Of a stretch of DNA of 64,000 bases, positions 42,721 to 50,590 are shown piece after piece; within the stretch, counting starts at the first letter, position 1; each line of letters starts with the position of its first letter. The stretch is from Thalassotalea euphylliae (GTDB lineage: Bacteria > Pseudomonadota > Gammaproteobacteria > Enterobacterales > Alteromonadaceae): assembly GCF_003390335.1 (NCBI RefSeq), contig NZ_QUOU01000001.1, positions 930,001-994,000 on the forward strand, written 5' to 3'. A model generated the notes under the pieces. It was not told the DNA's origin. It did not search any database and was given only the letters and a program-made list of their open reading frames with translations. Both the position numbers and the translations under genes were made by a program.

Positions 42721-43602
42721 GTTTCTGTCATTCCAACTAAGAAGAGCGCAGTTTATTTTAGGCAAAAGACCTAATCGATCGTTGCTGATAGTTTCAATGT
42801 AGTTACTAGTGAATCTCTTAATTCCTTGCACTACTGGCGTATAAAAACATTCATTTCGCGATTTTCCAATGGCTGAGAAGTGGAATAAATCGAATAATTT
42901 ATACTCTCGCTCCGGTGTTTTTAGTAGGTAGTAGCTAGCTTTGCTACCGTACTCAAGAGGCGTAATTTGACCAAGAACTTGCAATCTTTGCTCTAAATTC
43001 ATCGTTATAATGATATCTGGTTGAATAATATCAATTTGCTTTGAGAAAAAGTTAATCTCTGAATTTTTGAAAGCGTCAATAAATCCATCAACTAATTGCC
43101 AATCAACAGCCCAATCGTCAGACTCATTGCTTAATTTTGACAAGTTCATAAAGGCATAGCTAACACCTTGCTCGCTAGCGAAAGTTTTTGCAATTTCCGT
43201 AGCTTGGGGGATCTCTTGCCATGAGCAGCAATTCTGGTTGAGTCCATATGCTATTGAGAGTTTAAGCGAGTGTAGCTGGTGTTGATTTAGAGATTGCGTT
43301 CCTATCCTCTTGTCGACTTTGTATGCGTGATGCATCAAATCTATATAATTTTCTCCAGTTAACCCTAAAGACTCCCGGCCTATATACAATATTTTGCATT
43401 TTTGGTGGGAAAAGTTGGGGTATATGCCATCGAGTACAATATCCTTTGACGTTCTTCCATAAGGAAATACTTTATCTTTTGCACACTCTAGCAACTCAAT
43501 GAATAACTCGTTAAGTCTGGATTGAATAGCATAGTCTTCATTTGTGTAATTTAGCTTGGACAGCATTATTCCATTAACCCTTTGGCTTACTGCCATTTCC
43601 AT
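42718..43602 (-). CDS. Orphan hypothetical protein
   Basis: A 294-residue soluble protein that I do not recognise. KCKILYIGRESLGLTG near residue 70 and DIIITMNLEQRLQVLG near 205 faintly recall the uracil-DNA-glycosylase-like fold, but catalytic residues cannot be assigned. It is AT-rich compared with its neighbours and stands alone in a gene-poor stretch, so it may have been acquired. The start is uncertain: ATG at 43602, or an internal ATG at 43566. Confidence 0.6.
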   Translation of the reverse strand: MEMAVSQRVNGIMLSKLNYTNEDYAIQSRLNELFIELLECAKDKVFPYGRTSKDIVLDGIYPNFSHQKCKILYIGRESLGLTGENYIDLMHHAYKVDKRIGTQSLNQHQLHSLKLSIAYGLNQNCCSWQEIPQATEIAKTFASEQGVSYAFMNLSKLSNESDDWAVDWQLVDGFIDAFKNSEINFFSKQIDIIQPDIIITMNLEQRLQVLGQITPLEYGSKASYYLLKTPEREYKLFDLFHFSAIGKSRNECFYTPVVQGIKRFTSNYIETISNDRLGLLPKINCALLSWNDRN

Positions 43603-44139
43603 TATCTTTTTGAGGGGAGTAGGGCAGCAACGTAAATCGAATTGGCGTACTACTAGTGTGTTTACTCTAACATACTTATTCCAGTCTCATACGGAATTAA
43701 CGCCTATAGCTTTCTGAGGTAATGAATAGAGCAGGGAGCCTTGATGGGTAGTAAGAGGCAGTCAAGTGTGCCATATGTCAGTTAAGAACTCTTGTTATCA
43801 CAATACCGTTATTCTGTAATATTCTTCCAAAAAACATCATAAAGTAATCGTTATGTCTCGCTTTGTACGAAAAATACTCTTTTGTTTGCGGTTTTAGCTC
43901 TTTTATAAGAATGGGTGAAATTTATTTACCTGTCTTAATTGTCATATTTTAAAGGTTTTTATTGCTGCTTGGTGTTTTGTGTTGTTTTATTACATATAAC
44001 CAAGCGTTTTTGATATTTATTTACCTAAAATGAAATAAAATTACATAATTAATTTACATTAGAGTAAAGAGTCTATAAACTAATCAGCAATTGAGTTAAA
44101 CAACTCGTCTTTATTGAAACGTTGTATATGAGGTGTGCC
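43603..44139. other. AT-rich intergenic stretch, nothing identified
   Basis: This 537-bp gap separates the divergent orphan gene and DUF3718 gene. It is clearly AT-rich from about 43790 on. I saw no ORF with a ribosome-binding site, no tRNA, and no strong hairpin. It should hold promoters for both flanking genes. Confidence 0.4.
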
Positions 44140-44577
44140 ATGAAATCATTATTAGTTGCTGTATTAACATTAGCTGTTTCTTTTGCGGCGTCTGCAAAAG
44201 TTAGTCAGGTTGAGTTTAGAGCCTTAGATCAAACGGCAGAAACGCAACTTTGCATGGCCGCTGCGCAAGGTGGTATCGCCCAAGCAAAAGCGGTAGCACG
44301 CTCGCTTGGCATGAAGTACAGCGAAGTAAAACGCAAAACATACTGTAACGAAACATCGTTAAGCCGCTTTGCTGCAAAGTATGACGAGCAGGCTGTATTG
44401 TCAGTAAAAGATGTGGTTTTCAAATTTGTTGCAGCAGATGAAGCGCTCGCCTCACAAATCTGCCGTGATGCAGTCGTTAATGGCTTAGAAGCTGCAGAAG
44501 CGCAGTATAAGAATATCGATGCGATTTACTGCAATGGTGAAATTATCAGTCGCTTTGTTCGCAAGCACAAAAGCTAA
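44140..44577 (+). CDS. DUF3718-like secreted protein
   Basis: A 145-residue protein with a signal peptide (MKSLLVAVLTLAVSFAASA). The mature part holds two similar halves, each with a Cys near its start and another before a SRF motif: QLCMAAAQGG...TYCNETSLSRFAAKY and QICRDAVVNG...IYCNGEIISRFVRKH. This matches the DUF3718 type found in Alteromonadales; its function is unknown. I chose ATG at 44140, with GAGGTG just upstream, over ATG at 44122. A terminator follows. Confidence 0.75.
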   Translation: MKSLLVAVLTLAVSFAASAKVSQVEFRALDQTAETQLCMAAAQGGIAQAKAVARSLGMKYSEVKRKTYCNETSLSRFAAKYDEQAVLSVKDVVFKFVAADEALASQICRDAVVNGLEAAEAQYKNIDAIYCNGEIISRFVRKHKS

Positions 44578-44669
44578 ACTAAATTCGAACTAAAGCTAGA
44601 CAAGGGCTATAGTTAATACAATTGCTATTTAAAGCTCTCCCCCTAAAGCATATAAATTGAGCTTTTTGT

Positions 44670-44698
44670 GCCTCGCATGTTATGCGGGGCTTTTTTTT
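44670..44698 (+). terminator. Rho-independent terminator after DUF3718 gene
   Basis: GCCTCGCA / TGCGGGGC with a 5-nt loop (one G-T pair), then eight T. Confidence 0.85.
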
Positions 44699-45442
44699 GG
44701 CTTTTGAGAAATGAAGCTAGCTAGCCCCCTAAACTATCTGATTCGTTCAACCAACTCAGCTTGCTTCTAGTCATCTAGCATCCTGTCGGCGTATATAAGG
44801 GCTCTCATACTCCCCACTAGCAATTAGTGTTAATAATTGCCATTAAGCAGTGTGAACTTTTCTCTATTTGGGTCTGGCTGGGAATAGGAGTAATGCAGCA
44901 TGCACTCGTGTCACTAGTGAGCTATCAATTAGCTATCAATTGGCGCTTTTGGTATTGATGGCTCAGGCAAACTCTATAGCCTGTTTGAGCATTACTGAAA
45001 TGACTTTATATATGCATCTAGTTAATTGGCTTTTTATGCCTCTCTATTGCGTAATACCTTCAAAGAAAAGGGAGAGGGGAAAGGGGAGATTACCGCGCGT
45101 TGTGAAACCTGTCTGTTGTGATGATTATAAGGTGCAAATGCTGTTGGCTAGTTCATAGCCTTCTATCAGCTTTCTTTTAGCTCTCTCTTAACCTAGCTGT
45201 AATGCAATTTAGTTAGGTATTGACTTAACTGGTTTGTTATCACCACATTTATTCCCCCACCGTTGAGAAAATTTATACGCTGCTTGCAGGGTTATTGCAC
45301 CAAAGGTGTTTACCTTCTAATCATCAATTCTGGTCTACCAGTGGCGCTAATTTGAGCGAAAAAATCCTGTGAAAAAATATGATATTTTTATGAAAAAAAC
45401 ATTGCAAAAGCCAAGGCCAATATTTTTACGGGGTCGCATTTG
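44699..45442. other. Gene-free stretch, nothing firm identified
   Basis: About 740 bp between the DUF3718 terminator and the DnaA boxes. An open frame at 44868-45158 has a TTG start without a ribosome-binding site and non-protein-like composition. A short direct repeat (AGCTATCAATT twice, near 44921-44942) is the only other feature seen. The last 80 bp are strongly AT-rich. Confidence 0.4.
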
Positions 45443-45504
45443 TTATCCACAGAAAATGTGGAAAGTTGAATAACTGCTTAGCCTGTGGATAAGTTTGTGG
45501 CTAA
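45443..45504. promoter_or_regulatory. DnaA-box cluster
   Basis: A perfect DnaA box TTATCCACA (45443-45451) is followed by a perfect inverted box TGTGGATAA (45484-45492) and a one-mismatch box TGTGGCTAA (45496-45504), 12 bp further on. An AT-rich stretch (about 45356-45435) lies immediately to the left. It may bind DnaA, for example as a DARS/datA-like site. The gene neighbourhood does not resemble a chromosomal origin. Confidence 0.55.
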
Positions 45505-45675
45505 CATTCTGTGGTCTAGGTGTTTGCTCGAATGGGTAATAATATCTGTAAAAATGATCAGTAGGGTGTCGATCAAAGAATCAATTCGGTGGAAATTTAG
45601 ATCCTTTGGGTTTTTACAGGCGTAGTAGGTTAATTGAGCAATAGTAGCAAAATTTGTACTATTGCTCGTATCCCT

Positions 45676-46959
45676 TTATTCTTCTGGGGTTTCGCCTGAA
45701 AAGTGTTCAGGGATGATGCGCACGGTTTTGATCATGTTGTCGCTTACGTCAACGATCTCTACAGGGTAGCCGGCGATCCTTACGCTTAATTTCGCTTGTG
45801 GAATATCTTCCAAATACTCAATGATTAAGCCGTTAAGCGTTTTCGGCCCGTCTGTGGGTAAATGCCAAGACATTTCCTTATTGATGTCGCGAATTGAGGC
45901 ACTGCCATCAATTAAATAGGAGCCATCAGGCTGATGATGAACTTCTTCAGAAGGTGCTGGTGCTGCTGTTGTCGTAAAGTCGCCAACAATCTCTTCTAGG
46001 ATGTCCTCAAGCGTCACTAAGCCTTGAATGTCACCATACTCGTCAACAACTAAGCCCAAACGTTCTTTCGCGTGCTGAAATTTAAGGAGTTGAACATTGA
46101 GCGGGGTGCCCTCAGGAATAAAATACAATTCCCGTACAGCGCGCAGCAATGTCGCTTTGGTAAATTGGTTTTTCGATAATAAGCGCAGTGCATCACGCAT
46201 ATGCACGTAGCCAACAACATCGTCAATGTTGTCTCGATACAAGAGCACACGGGTGTGATTTGATTGCGTTAACTGCTTTTGAATTTTCTTCCAGTCTTCG
46301 TTGATGTCGATACCCACAAGCTCATTGCGCGGTATCATAATATCTTCAACGGTGACCTTTTCTAAATCTAAAATGCCCACTAGCATATTTTGATCACGCT
46401 CAGGTAATAGCGCGCTCGATTCATTCACCACAGTTCTTAGTTCTTCAGTACTTAAACTGTGCTGCTCACGTTGCTCAGAGCTAATTCTTAATAAGCTTAA
46501 AAAGCCATTAGTAATCGCATTTACGAGCACGACGAGCGGGTAAAGTATCTTTAGCAGTATTGTAAGAATAATCGAACTCGGGAAGGCTACTTTTTCTGGG
46601 TATAGCGCTGCGAGGGTTTTGGGTGTCACTTCAGCGAAAATGAGCACGACAAGTGTGAGCGCAAATGTTGCGTAAACGACACCGACATCGCCAAATAAAC
46701 GAATACCTAAGATGGTTGCTATGGCAGAGGCGGCAATGTTCACTAGGTTATTGCCAATAAGGATCAAGCCAATTAGGCGATCGGGCCTATCTAGCAGAGC
46801 GCTAACGCGTTTTGCACCGCGATGTTTTTGTTTTTCTAAATGTCTGAGTCGATATCGGTTAATCGACATCATGCCAGTTTCTGAGCCTGAGAAATAGGCT
46901 GAAATAAATAGCAGTATGCCCAACAAAATAAAAAGCATACTCGTTGAAATGTTGTCCAA
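45676..46959 (-). CDS. CorC/HlyC-family membrane protein (DUF21-CBS-CorC_HlyC)
   Basis: A 427-residue protein: N-terminal DUF21/CNNM domain with about four spans (FISAYFSGSETGMMSINRYRL), a CBS-domain pair (VEDIMIPRNELVGID, RLGLVVDEYGDIQGLVTLEDILEEIVGD) and a C-terminal CorC_HlyC domain. Related to E. coli YfjD/CorB and linked to Mg/Co homeostasis or efflux. It lies beside the CcsA-like gene and ffh, as in many gammaproteobacteria. Confidence 0.92.
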   Translation of the reverse strand: MDNISTSMLFILLGILLFISAYFSGSETGMMSINRYRLRHLEKQKHRGAKRVSALLDRPDRLIGLILIGNNLVNIAASAIATILGIRLFGDVGVVYATFALTLVVLIFAEVTPKTLAALYPEKVAFPSSIILTILLKILYPLVVLVNAITNGFLSLLRISSEQREQHSLSTEELRTVVNESSALLPERDQNMLVGILDLEKVTVEDIMIPRNELVGIDINEDWKKIQKQLTQSNHTRVLLYRDNIDDVVGYVHMRDALRLLSKNQFTKATLLRAVRELYFIPEGTPLNVQLLKFQHAKERLGLVVDEYGDIQGLVTLEDILEEIVGDFTTTAAPAPSEEVHHQPDGSYLIDGSASIRDINKEMSWHLPTDGPKTLNGLIIEYLEDIPQAKLSVRIAGYPVEIVDVSDNMIKTVRIIPEHFSGETPEE

Positions 46960-47048
46960 AAAGGGGGTCCTATGTTGCCAAACACCTTGATTTTAAGCGC
47001 GACGCCAAAATCAGTTTACCGTTATACCTTAAACTCTTGTTCAAGACA

Positions 47049-47849
47049 CTAGCGGATAATAAATTCTTTCACAAATCGGCTACCGAAGTATGACAGAGTC
47101 AGTAGTACTGTTGCGACTATGGTTAAGGTTAACACCCGATGGCCACGCCATCCTTTTTGATAATGCCCCCATAAAATGACTGCGTAAATCACGAGTGCAC
47201 TGATTGAGAGCACGGTTTTGTGAGCATTGTCACCACTGAACAGCCCGTCTAGAAAAACAAAACCGGTTAAGTTTGTCGCCGCCAGTGCAATGGTGCCCAC
47301 CGCTAAAACCCCAAAGAGTTGCCTTTCCACCAGCATAAGTGGCGGTAGGTGATTAACCGCAGCTAGGTTTTTCGACTTGAGTTTCATATTGATGTAGGCC
47401 ACCTGAAAGCTATACAAGCAAGCAATAACCAACACGCAATAGGCAATTAAAGACAAGGTGATATGGCTGATCACGGCCATTTCTGAGATGGTTAAAGGTT
47501 TGTGGGCGGCATCGGGCAGAAAATAGCTCGACAATAGCCATATACCTGCAAAGCCATAGGCCGCAGGCTGTAACAAGTTCAAGCGGTACTTAATTGCGGT
47601 CGCTGTAATTGAGAGAGTGATGATCACACTGACCAAGGTAACCACATTCGGCAGACTAAAATTGATGCTACTGCCAGACATGAGTAAATCTGTCGTTAGC
47701 AGCGTGTGTGGCACTATGGCAAGGCAAGCACAAAGCATTACCCAAATAGGGTTAGGGCCTTTGCTGTCAAATAACTTAGTGAGAATAGAAGCGGTTGCGA
47801 GTAAATAACAAAAGGCCGCAAATAAAGTGCTAATGTCGATAAAATCCAC
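47049..47849 (-). CDS. CcsA/YpjD-like membrane protein
   Basis: A 266-residue protein with about eight hydrophobic spans, belonging to the cytochrome c assembly (CcsA/ResC-like) superfamily. Conserved features include SLIAYCVLVIACLYSFQVAYIN, LVERQLFGVLA and a His in HYQKGWRGHR. The E. coli counterpart YpjD is encoded next to ffh and has no settled role in cytochrome maturation. Here it lies between the CorC-like gene and the permease. Confidence 0.9.
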   Translation of the reverse strand: MDFIDISTLFAAFCYLLATASILTKLFDSKGPNPIWVMLCACLAIVPHTLLTTDLLMSGSSINFSLPNVVTLVSVIITLSITATAIKYRLNLLQPAAYGFAGIWLLSSYFLPDAAHKPLTISEMAVISHITLSLIAYCVLVIACLYSFQVAYINMKLKSKNLAAVNHLPPLMLVERQLFGVLAVGTIALAATNLTGFVFLDGLFSGDNAHKTVLSISALVIYAVILWGHYQKGWRGHRVLTLTIVATVLLTLSYFGSRFVKEFIIR

Positions 47850-47950
47850 TATTTGTCCTAGCGTGTTGATATTTAGTGTTGATCAACTGTTTATTATAAA
47901 ATCAGCGCCAGTTTATCAGATTGATAACCTAACGCCATGTTTGACTTTAA

Positions 47951-49057
47951 TTAATTCAGTATTTTGCGGCGAATAGGTTTAATCGCTGCGGTGAATATTA
48001 GCAGTGCACTACCTGCGCTTAGCCATAGCGGCAATAATTCATGACTGTGCTGCATTTGCTGATTAATATCGATATTCAGTATTTTCACGAGTTCATCGAG
48101 CAATAAACCAAAAGCAATGGCAGACACGGAAATGCCAGCTAGATAGCGCGATAAAACCGAAGCGCCCATTTCATTTTTAATTACACCTAAGGTTGAAATA
48201 TTGGTGGCAGGGCCTGCCATCATAAATACCAGAGCCGTTCCAGGCGAAATGCCGGCAAAAATAAAGCCCGCCGCGATAGGCGTTGAAGCCGTTGCGCAGA
48301 TATACATGGGAATTGAAATTAAAATCATCAGCAGCATGGCAGGAATGCCGCTGCCATAAGTGGTCAGTAATTCCGTCGGCACAAACGTTTTGACTAAGGT
48401 GGCGAAGAGTAAACCGACCAACAGCCACTTAATGATATCGTCAATTAATTGGGTAAGGGCATACCTCACCCCTTGTAGCGTTTTCTGACCAGCACTTTTT
48501 TCTGTGGCCTTGTCGTGTGTTGATGCACAGCAGCTGGTGGCAGTTTCAGTGGTATGCACTTCCTCTACTTGCGTTTTGCTATGGCAGCAACTGCCTTTAG
48601 CTTGTGCAGACTTACTTTGAGGTTCTGTCAGTGGCTTTGCTGTTTTTACCAAAAAACCAGTTGCAATGGCTGAAACAACGGCGGAAACAGGCCTGAATAA
48701 CGCGAAAAATGGCCCAAGCATGGCATAAGATACCGTAATTGAATCAACCCCGGTTTCAGGAGTTGCGACGAGAAACGATGAGGTTGCCGGCGATGATGCG
48801 CCGCTGCGTTTTAGCTCAGTCGCAACGGGAATAACGCCACATGAACACAAGGGCAAAGGGGCACCGACTAACGCGGCCTTAACAATCGCGCTATTGCCTT
48901 GGCCTAAGTGTTTAGCCAGTAATTGGCTTGGTAGCCAAGCTTTCATTAACCCAGCAATTAACAAACCCAACAGCAGCCAAGGGCTGGCATCTAGCGTTAA
49001 AGCAATAAAATTTGATACGAGTAAGCTTGCAGTTTCCACATCTGCCCCAATATTCAT
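47951..49057 (-). CDS. SO_0444-type permease (putative Cu/Zn efflux)
   Basis: A 368-residue permease of the ArsP/SO_0444 family. Two halves of membrane spans carry the conserved PLPLCSCGVIPVA and YICATASTPIAAGFI segments. They are joined by a cytoplasmic loop with two Cys-Cys pairs and adjacent His (GSCCHSK and TSCCAST), likely metal-sensing or metal-transferring. Family members are thought to export Cu or Zn. No ribosome-binding site is evident; instead a perfect 12-bp palindrome ends about 6 bp before the start codon. Confidence 0.85.
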   Translation of the reverse strand: MNIGADVETASLLVSNFIALTLDASPWLLLGLLIAGLMKAWLPSQLLAKHLGQGNSAIVKAALVGAPLPLCSCGVIPVATELKRSGASSPATSSFLVATPETGVDSITVSYAMLGPFFALFRPVSAVVSAIATGFLVKTAKPLTEPQSKSAQAKGSCCHSKTQVEEVHTTETATSCCASTHDKATEKSAGQKTLQGVRYALTQLIDDIIKWLLVGLLFATLVKTFVPTELLTTYGSGIPAMLLMILISIPMYICATASTPIAAGFIFAGISPGTALVFMMAGPATNISTLGVIKNEMGASVLSRYLAGISVSAIAFGLLLDELVKILNIDINQQMQHSHELLPLWLSAGSALLIFTAAIKPIRRKILN

Positions 49058-49062
49058 GCTAT

Positions 49063-49074
49063 CGCTTGCAAGCG
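49063..49074. promoter_or_regulatory. Palindrome at permease start, possible operator
   Basis: CGCTTGCAAGCG, a perfect 12-bp palindrome, lies 5 bp upstream of the permease ATG (minus strand), in the divergent gap with ffh. Confidence 0.35.
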
Positions 49075-49148
49075 TATCACAAACACTTTCCCGTTAGCTA
49101 TTTTCCGCAAAACCCGTAGGGAATTATTTTAATTGCCTGTTGAACGCG

Positions 49149-49154
49149 TATAAT
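49149..49154 (+). promoter_or_regulatory. Putative -10 element of ffh
   Basis: A perfect TATAAT lies 41 bp before the ffh ATG. No good -35 hexamer was found, so this is tentative. Confidence 0.4.
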
Positions 49155-49195
49155 AGCGGCAGATTTTTTCACCTAATTCACTTGTTGAGACTTCC

Positions 49196-50572
49196 ATGTT
49201 TGAGAATCTTTCCGATCGTTTAACCAAAACGCTTAAAAACATCAGTGGTCGTGGTCGCCTGACCGAAGATAATATCAAAGACACCCTGCGCGAAGTGCGT
49301 ATGGCATTATTAGAAGCGGATGTCGCTTTACCAGTTATCCGCGATTTTATTAAAAAAGTGAAAGAGCGTGCGGTCGGTCAGGAAGTTTCGAAAAGCCTAA
49401 CACCGGGCCAAGTATTCGTTAAAATTGTTCGCACTGAGCTGGAAACAGCCATGGGTGAAGTGAACGAAGCGCTCGATTTAAAAGCGGCGCCACCAGCTGT
49501 GGTCTTGATGGCCGGCTTACAAGGTGCAGGTAAAACAACCTCGGTGGCTAAGCTTTCAAAATTCTTAAAAGAGCGTGAAAAGAAAAAGGTACTGGTTGTT
49601 AGTGCGGACGTTTACCGCCCGGCGGCAATTAAGCAGCTTGAAACCTTAGCAAGTGAAGTCGGTGTCGAATTCTTCCCAAGTGATATCAAGCAAAAGCCTG
49701 TCGATATTGCCAATGCGGCGATTGATCATGCCAAACGCCAATTTTTTGATGTATTGATTGTTGATACAGCCGGTCGCTTACATGTTGATGAAGACATGAT
49801 GGGTGAGATTCAAGCACTACACGCCGCGATTAAGCCTGTTGAAACCTTATTCACCGTTGATGCTATGACAGGTCAAGATGCGGCGAATACGGCAAAGGCG
49901 TTCAACGATGCGCTGCCATTAACCGGTGTGGTATTAACCAAAACCGATGGTGATGCCCGTGGTGGTGCGGCGTTGTCAATTCGTCATATCACTGGCAAGC
50001 CAATCAAGTTTATTGGTGTTGGTGAGAAAACTGATGCGTTAGAGCCTTTCCACCCAGATCGTATTGCCTCACGTATTCTTGGTATGGGTGATGTCTTATC
50101 GCTTATCGAAGAAGTCGAGCAAAAAGTCGATAAGAAGAAAGCTGAGAAGCTTGCGAAGAAGGTAAAAGCAGGCAAAGGCTTTGACTTAGAAGACTTCCGT
50201 GAGCAGCTGGTACAAATGAAAAACATGGGCGGTATGATGGGCTTGATGGACAAGCTGCCGGGCATGGGCAATTTATCTGAGCAAGTGAAAGGTCAGATGG
50301 ATGATAAAATTACCGTGCAAATGGAAGCCATTATTAACTCCATGACACCAGCAGAGCGCGCTCGCCCTGATATCATCAAAGGCTCTCGTAAACGTCGCAT
50401 TGCTGCCGGCTCTGGTACGCAAATTCAAGACGTGAATAAGCTATTAAAACAATTTACCCTGATGCAGAAAATGATGAAGAAAATGTCGGGTAAAGGCGGC
50501 ATGCAGAAAATGATGCGCGGTATGAAAGGTATGATGCCGCCAGGTATGGGCGGTGGTATGTTCGGCCGTTAA
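49196..50572 (+). CDS. ffh: Signal recognition particle protein Ffh
   Basis: SRP54 GTPase that targets membrane proteins to SecYEG together with 4.5S RNA and FtsY. An N-terminal helical domain is followed by the G domain (GLQGAGKTTSVAKL, DTAGRLHVDEDMM, TKTDGDARGGAAL) and a Met-rich M domain ending MMPPGMGGGMFGR. The 458-residue length is normal. Its stop lies 18 bp from the stop of the convergent GGDEF-EAL gene. Confidence 0.98.
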   Translation: MFENLSDRLTKTLKNISGRGRLTEDNIKDTLREVRMALLEADVALPVIRDFIKKVKERAVGQEVSKSLTPGQVFVKIVRTELETAMGEVNEALDLKAAPPAVVLMAGLQGAGKTTSVAKLSKFLKEREKKKVLVVSADVYRPAAIKQLETLASEVGVEFFPSDIKQKPVDIANAAIDHAKRQFFDVLIVDTAGRLHVDEDMMGEIQALHAAIKPVETLFTVDAMTGQDAANTAKAFNDALPLTGVVLTKTDGDARGGAALSIRHITGKPIKFIGVGEKTDALEPFHPDRIASRILGMGDVLSLIEEVEQKVDKKKAEKLAKKVKAGKGFDLEDFREQLVQMKNMGGMMGLMDKLPGMGNLSEQVKGQMDDKITVQMEAIINSMTPAERARPDIIKGSRKRRIAAGSGTQIQDVNKLLKQFTLMQKMMKKMSGKGGMQKMMRGMKGMMPPGMGGGMFGR

Positions 50573-50590
50573 TACTGATTTTTTGGCTGT

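Noticed and set aside
44868..45158. Open frame of 96 codons in the gene-poor stretch
   Set aside because: TTG start without ribosome-binding site, no recognisable domain, composition unlike its neighbours.
45356..45504. Chromosomal origin oriC
   Set aside because: Only two perfect DnaA boxes, few GATC sites, and none of the usual neighbours (mnmG, mioC, dnaA, rpmH). Reported as a DnaA-box cluster instead.
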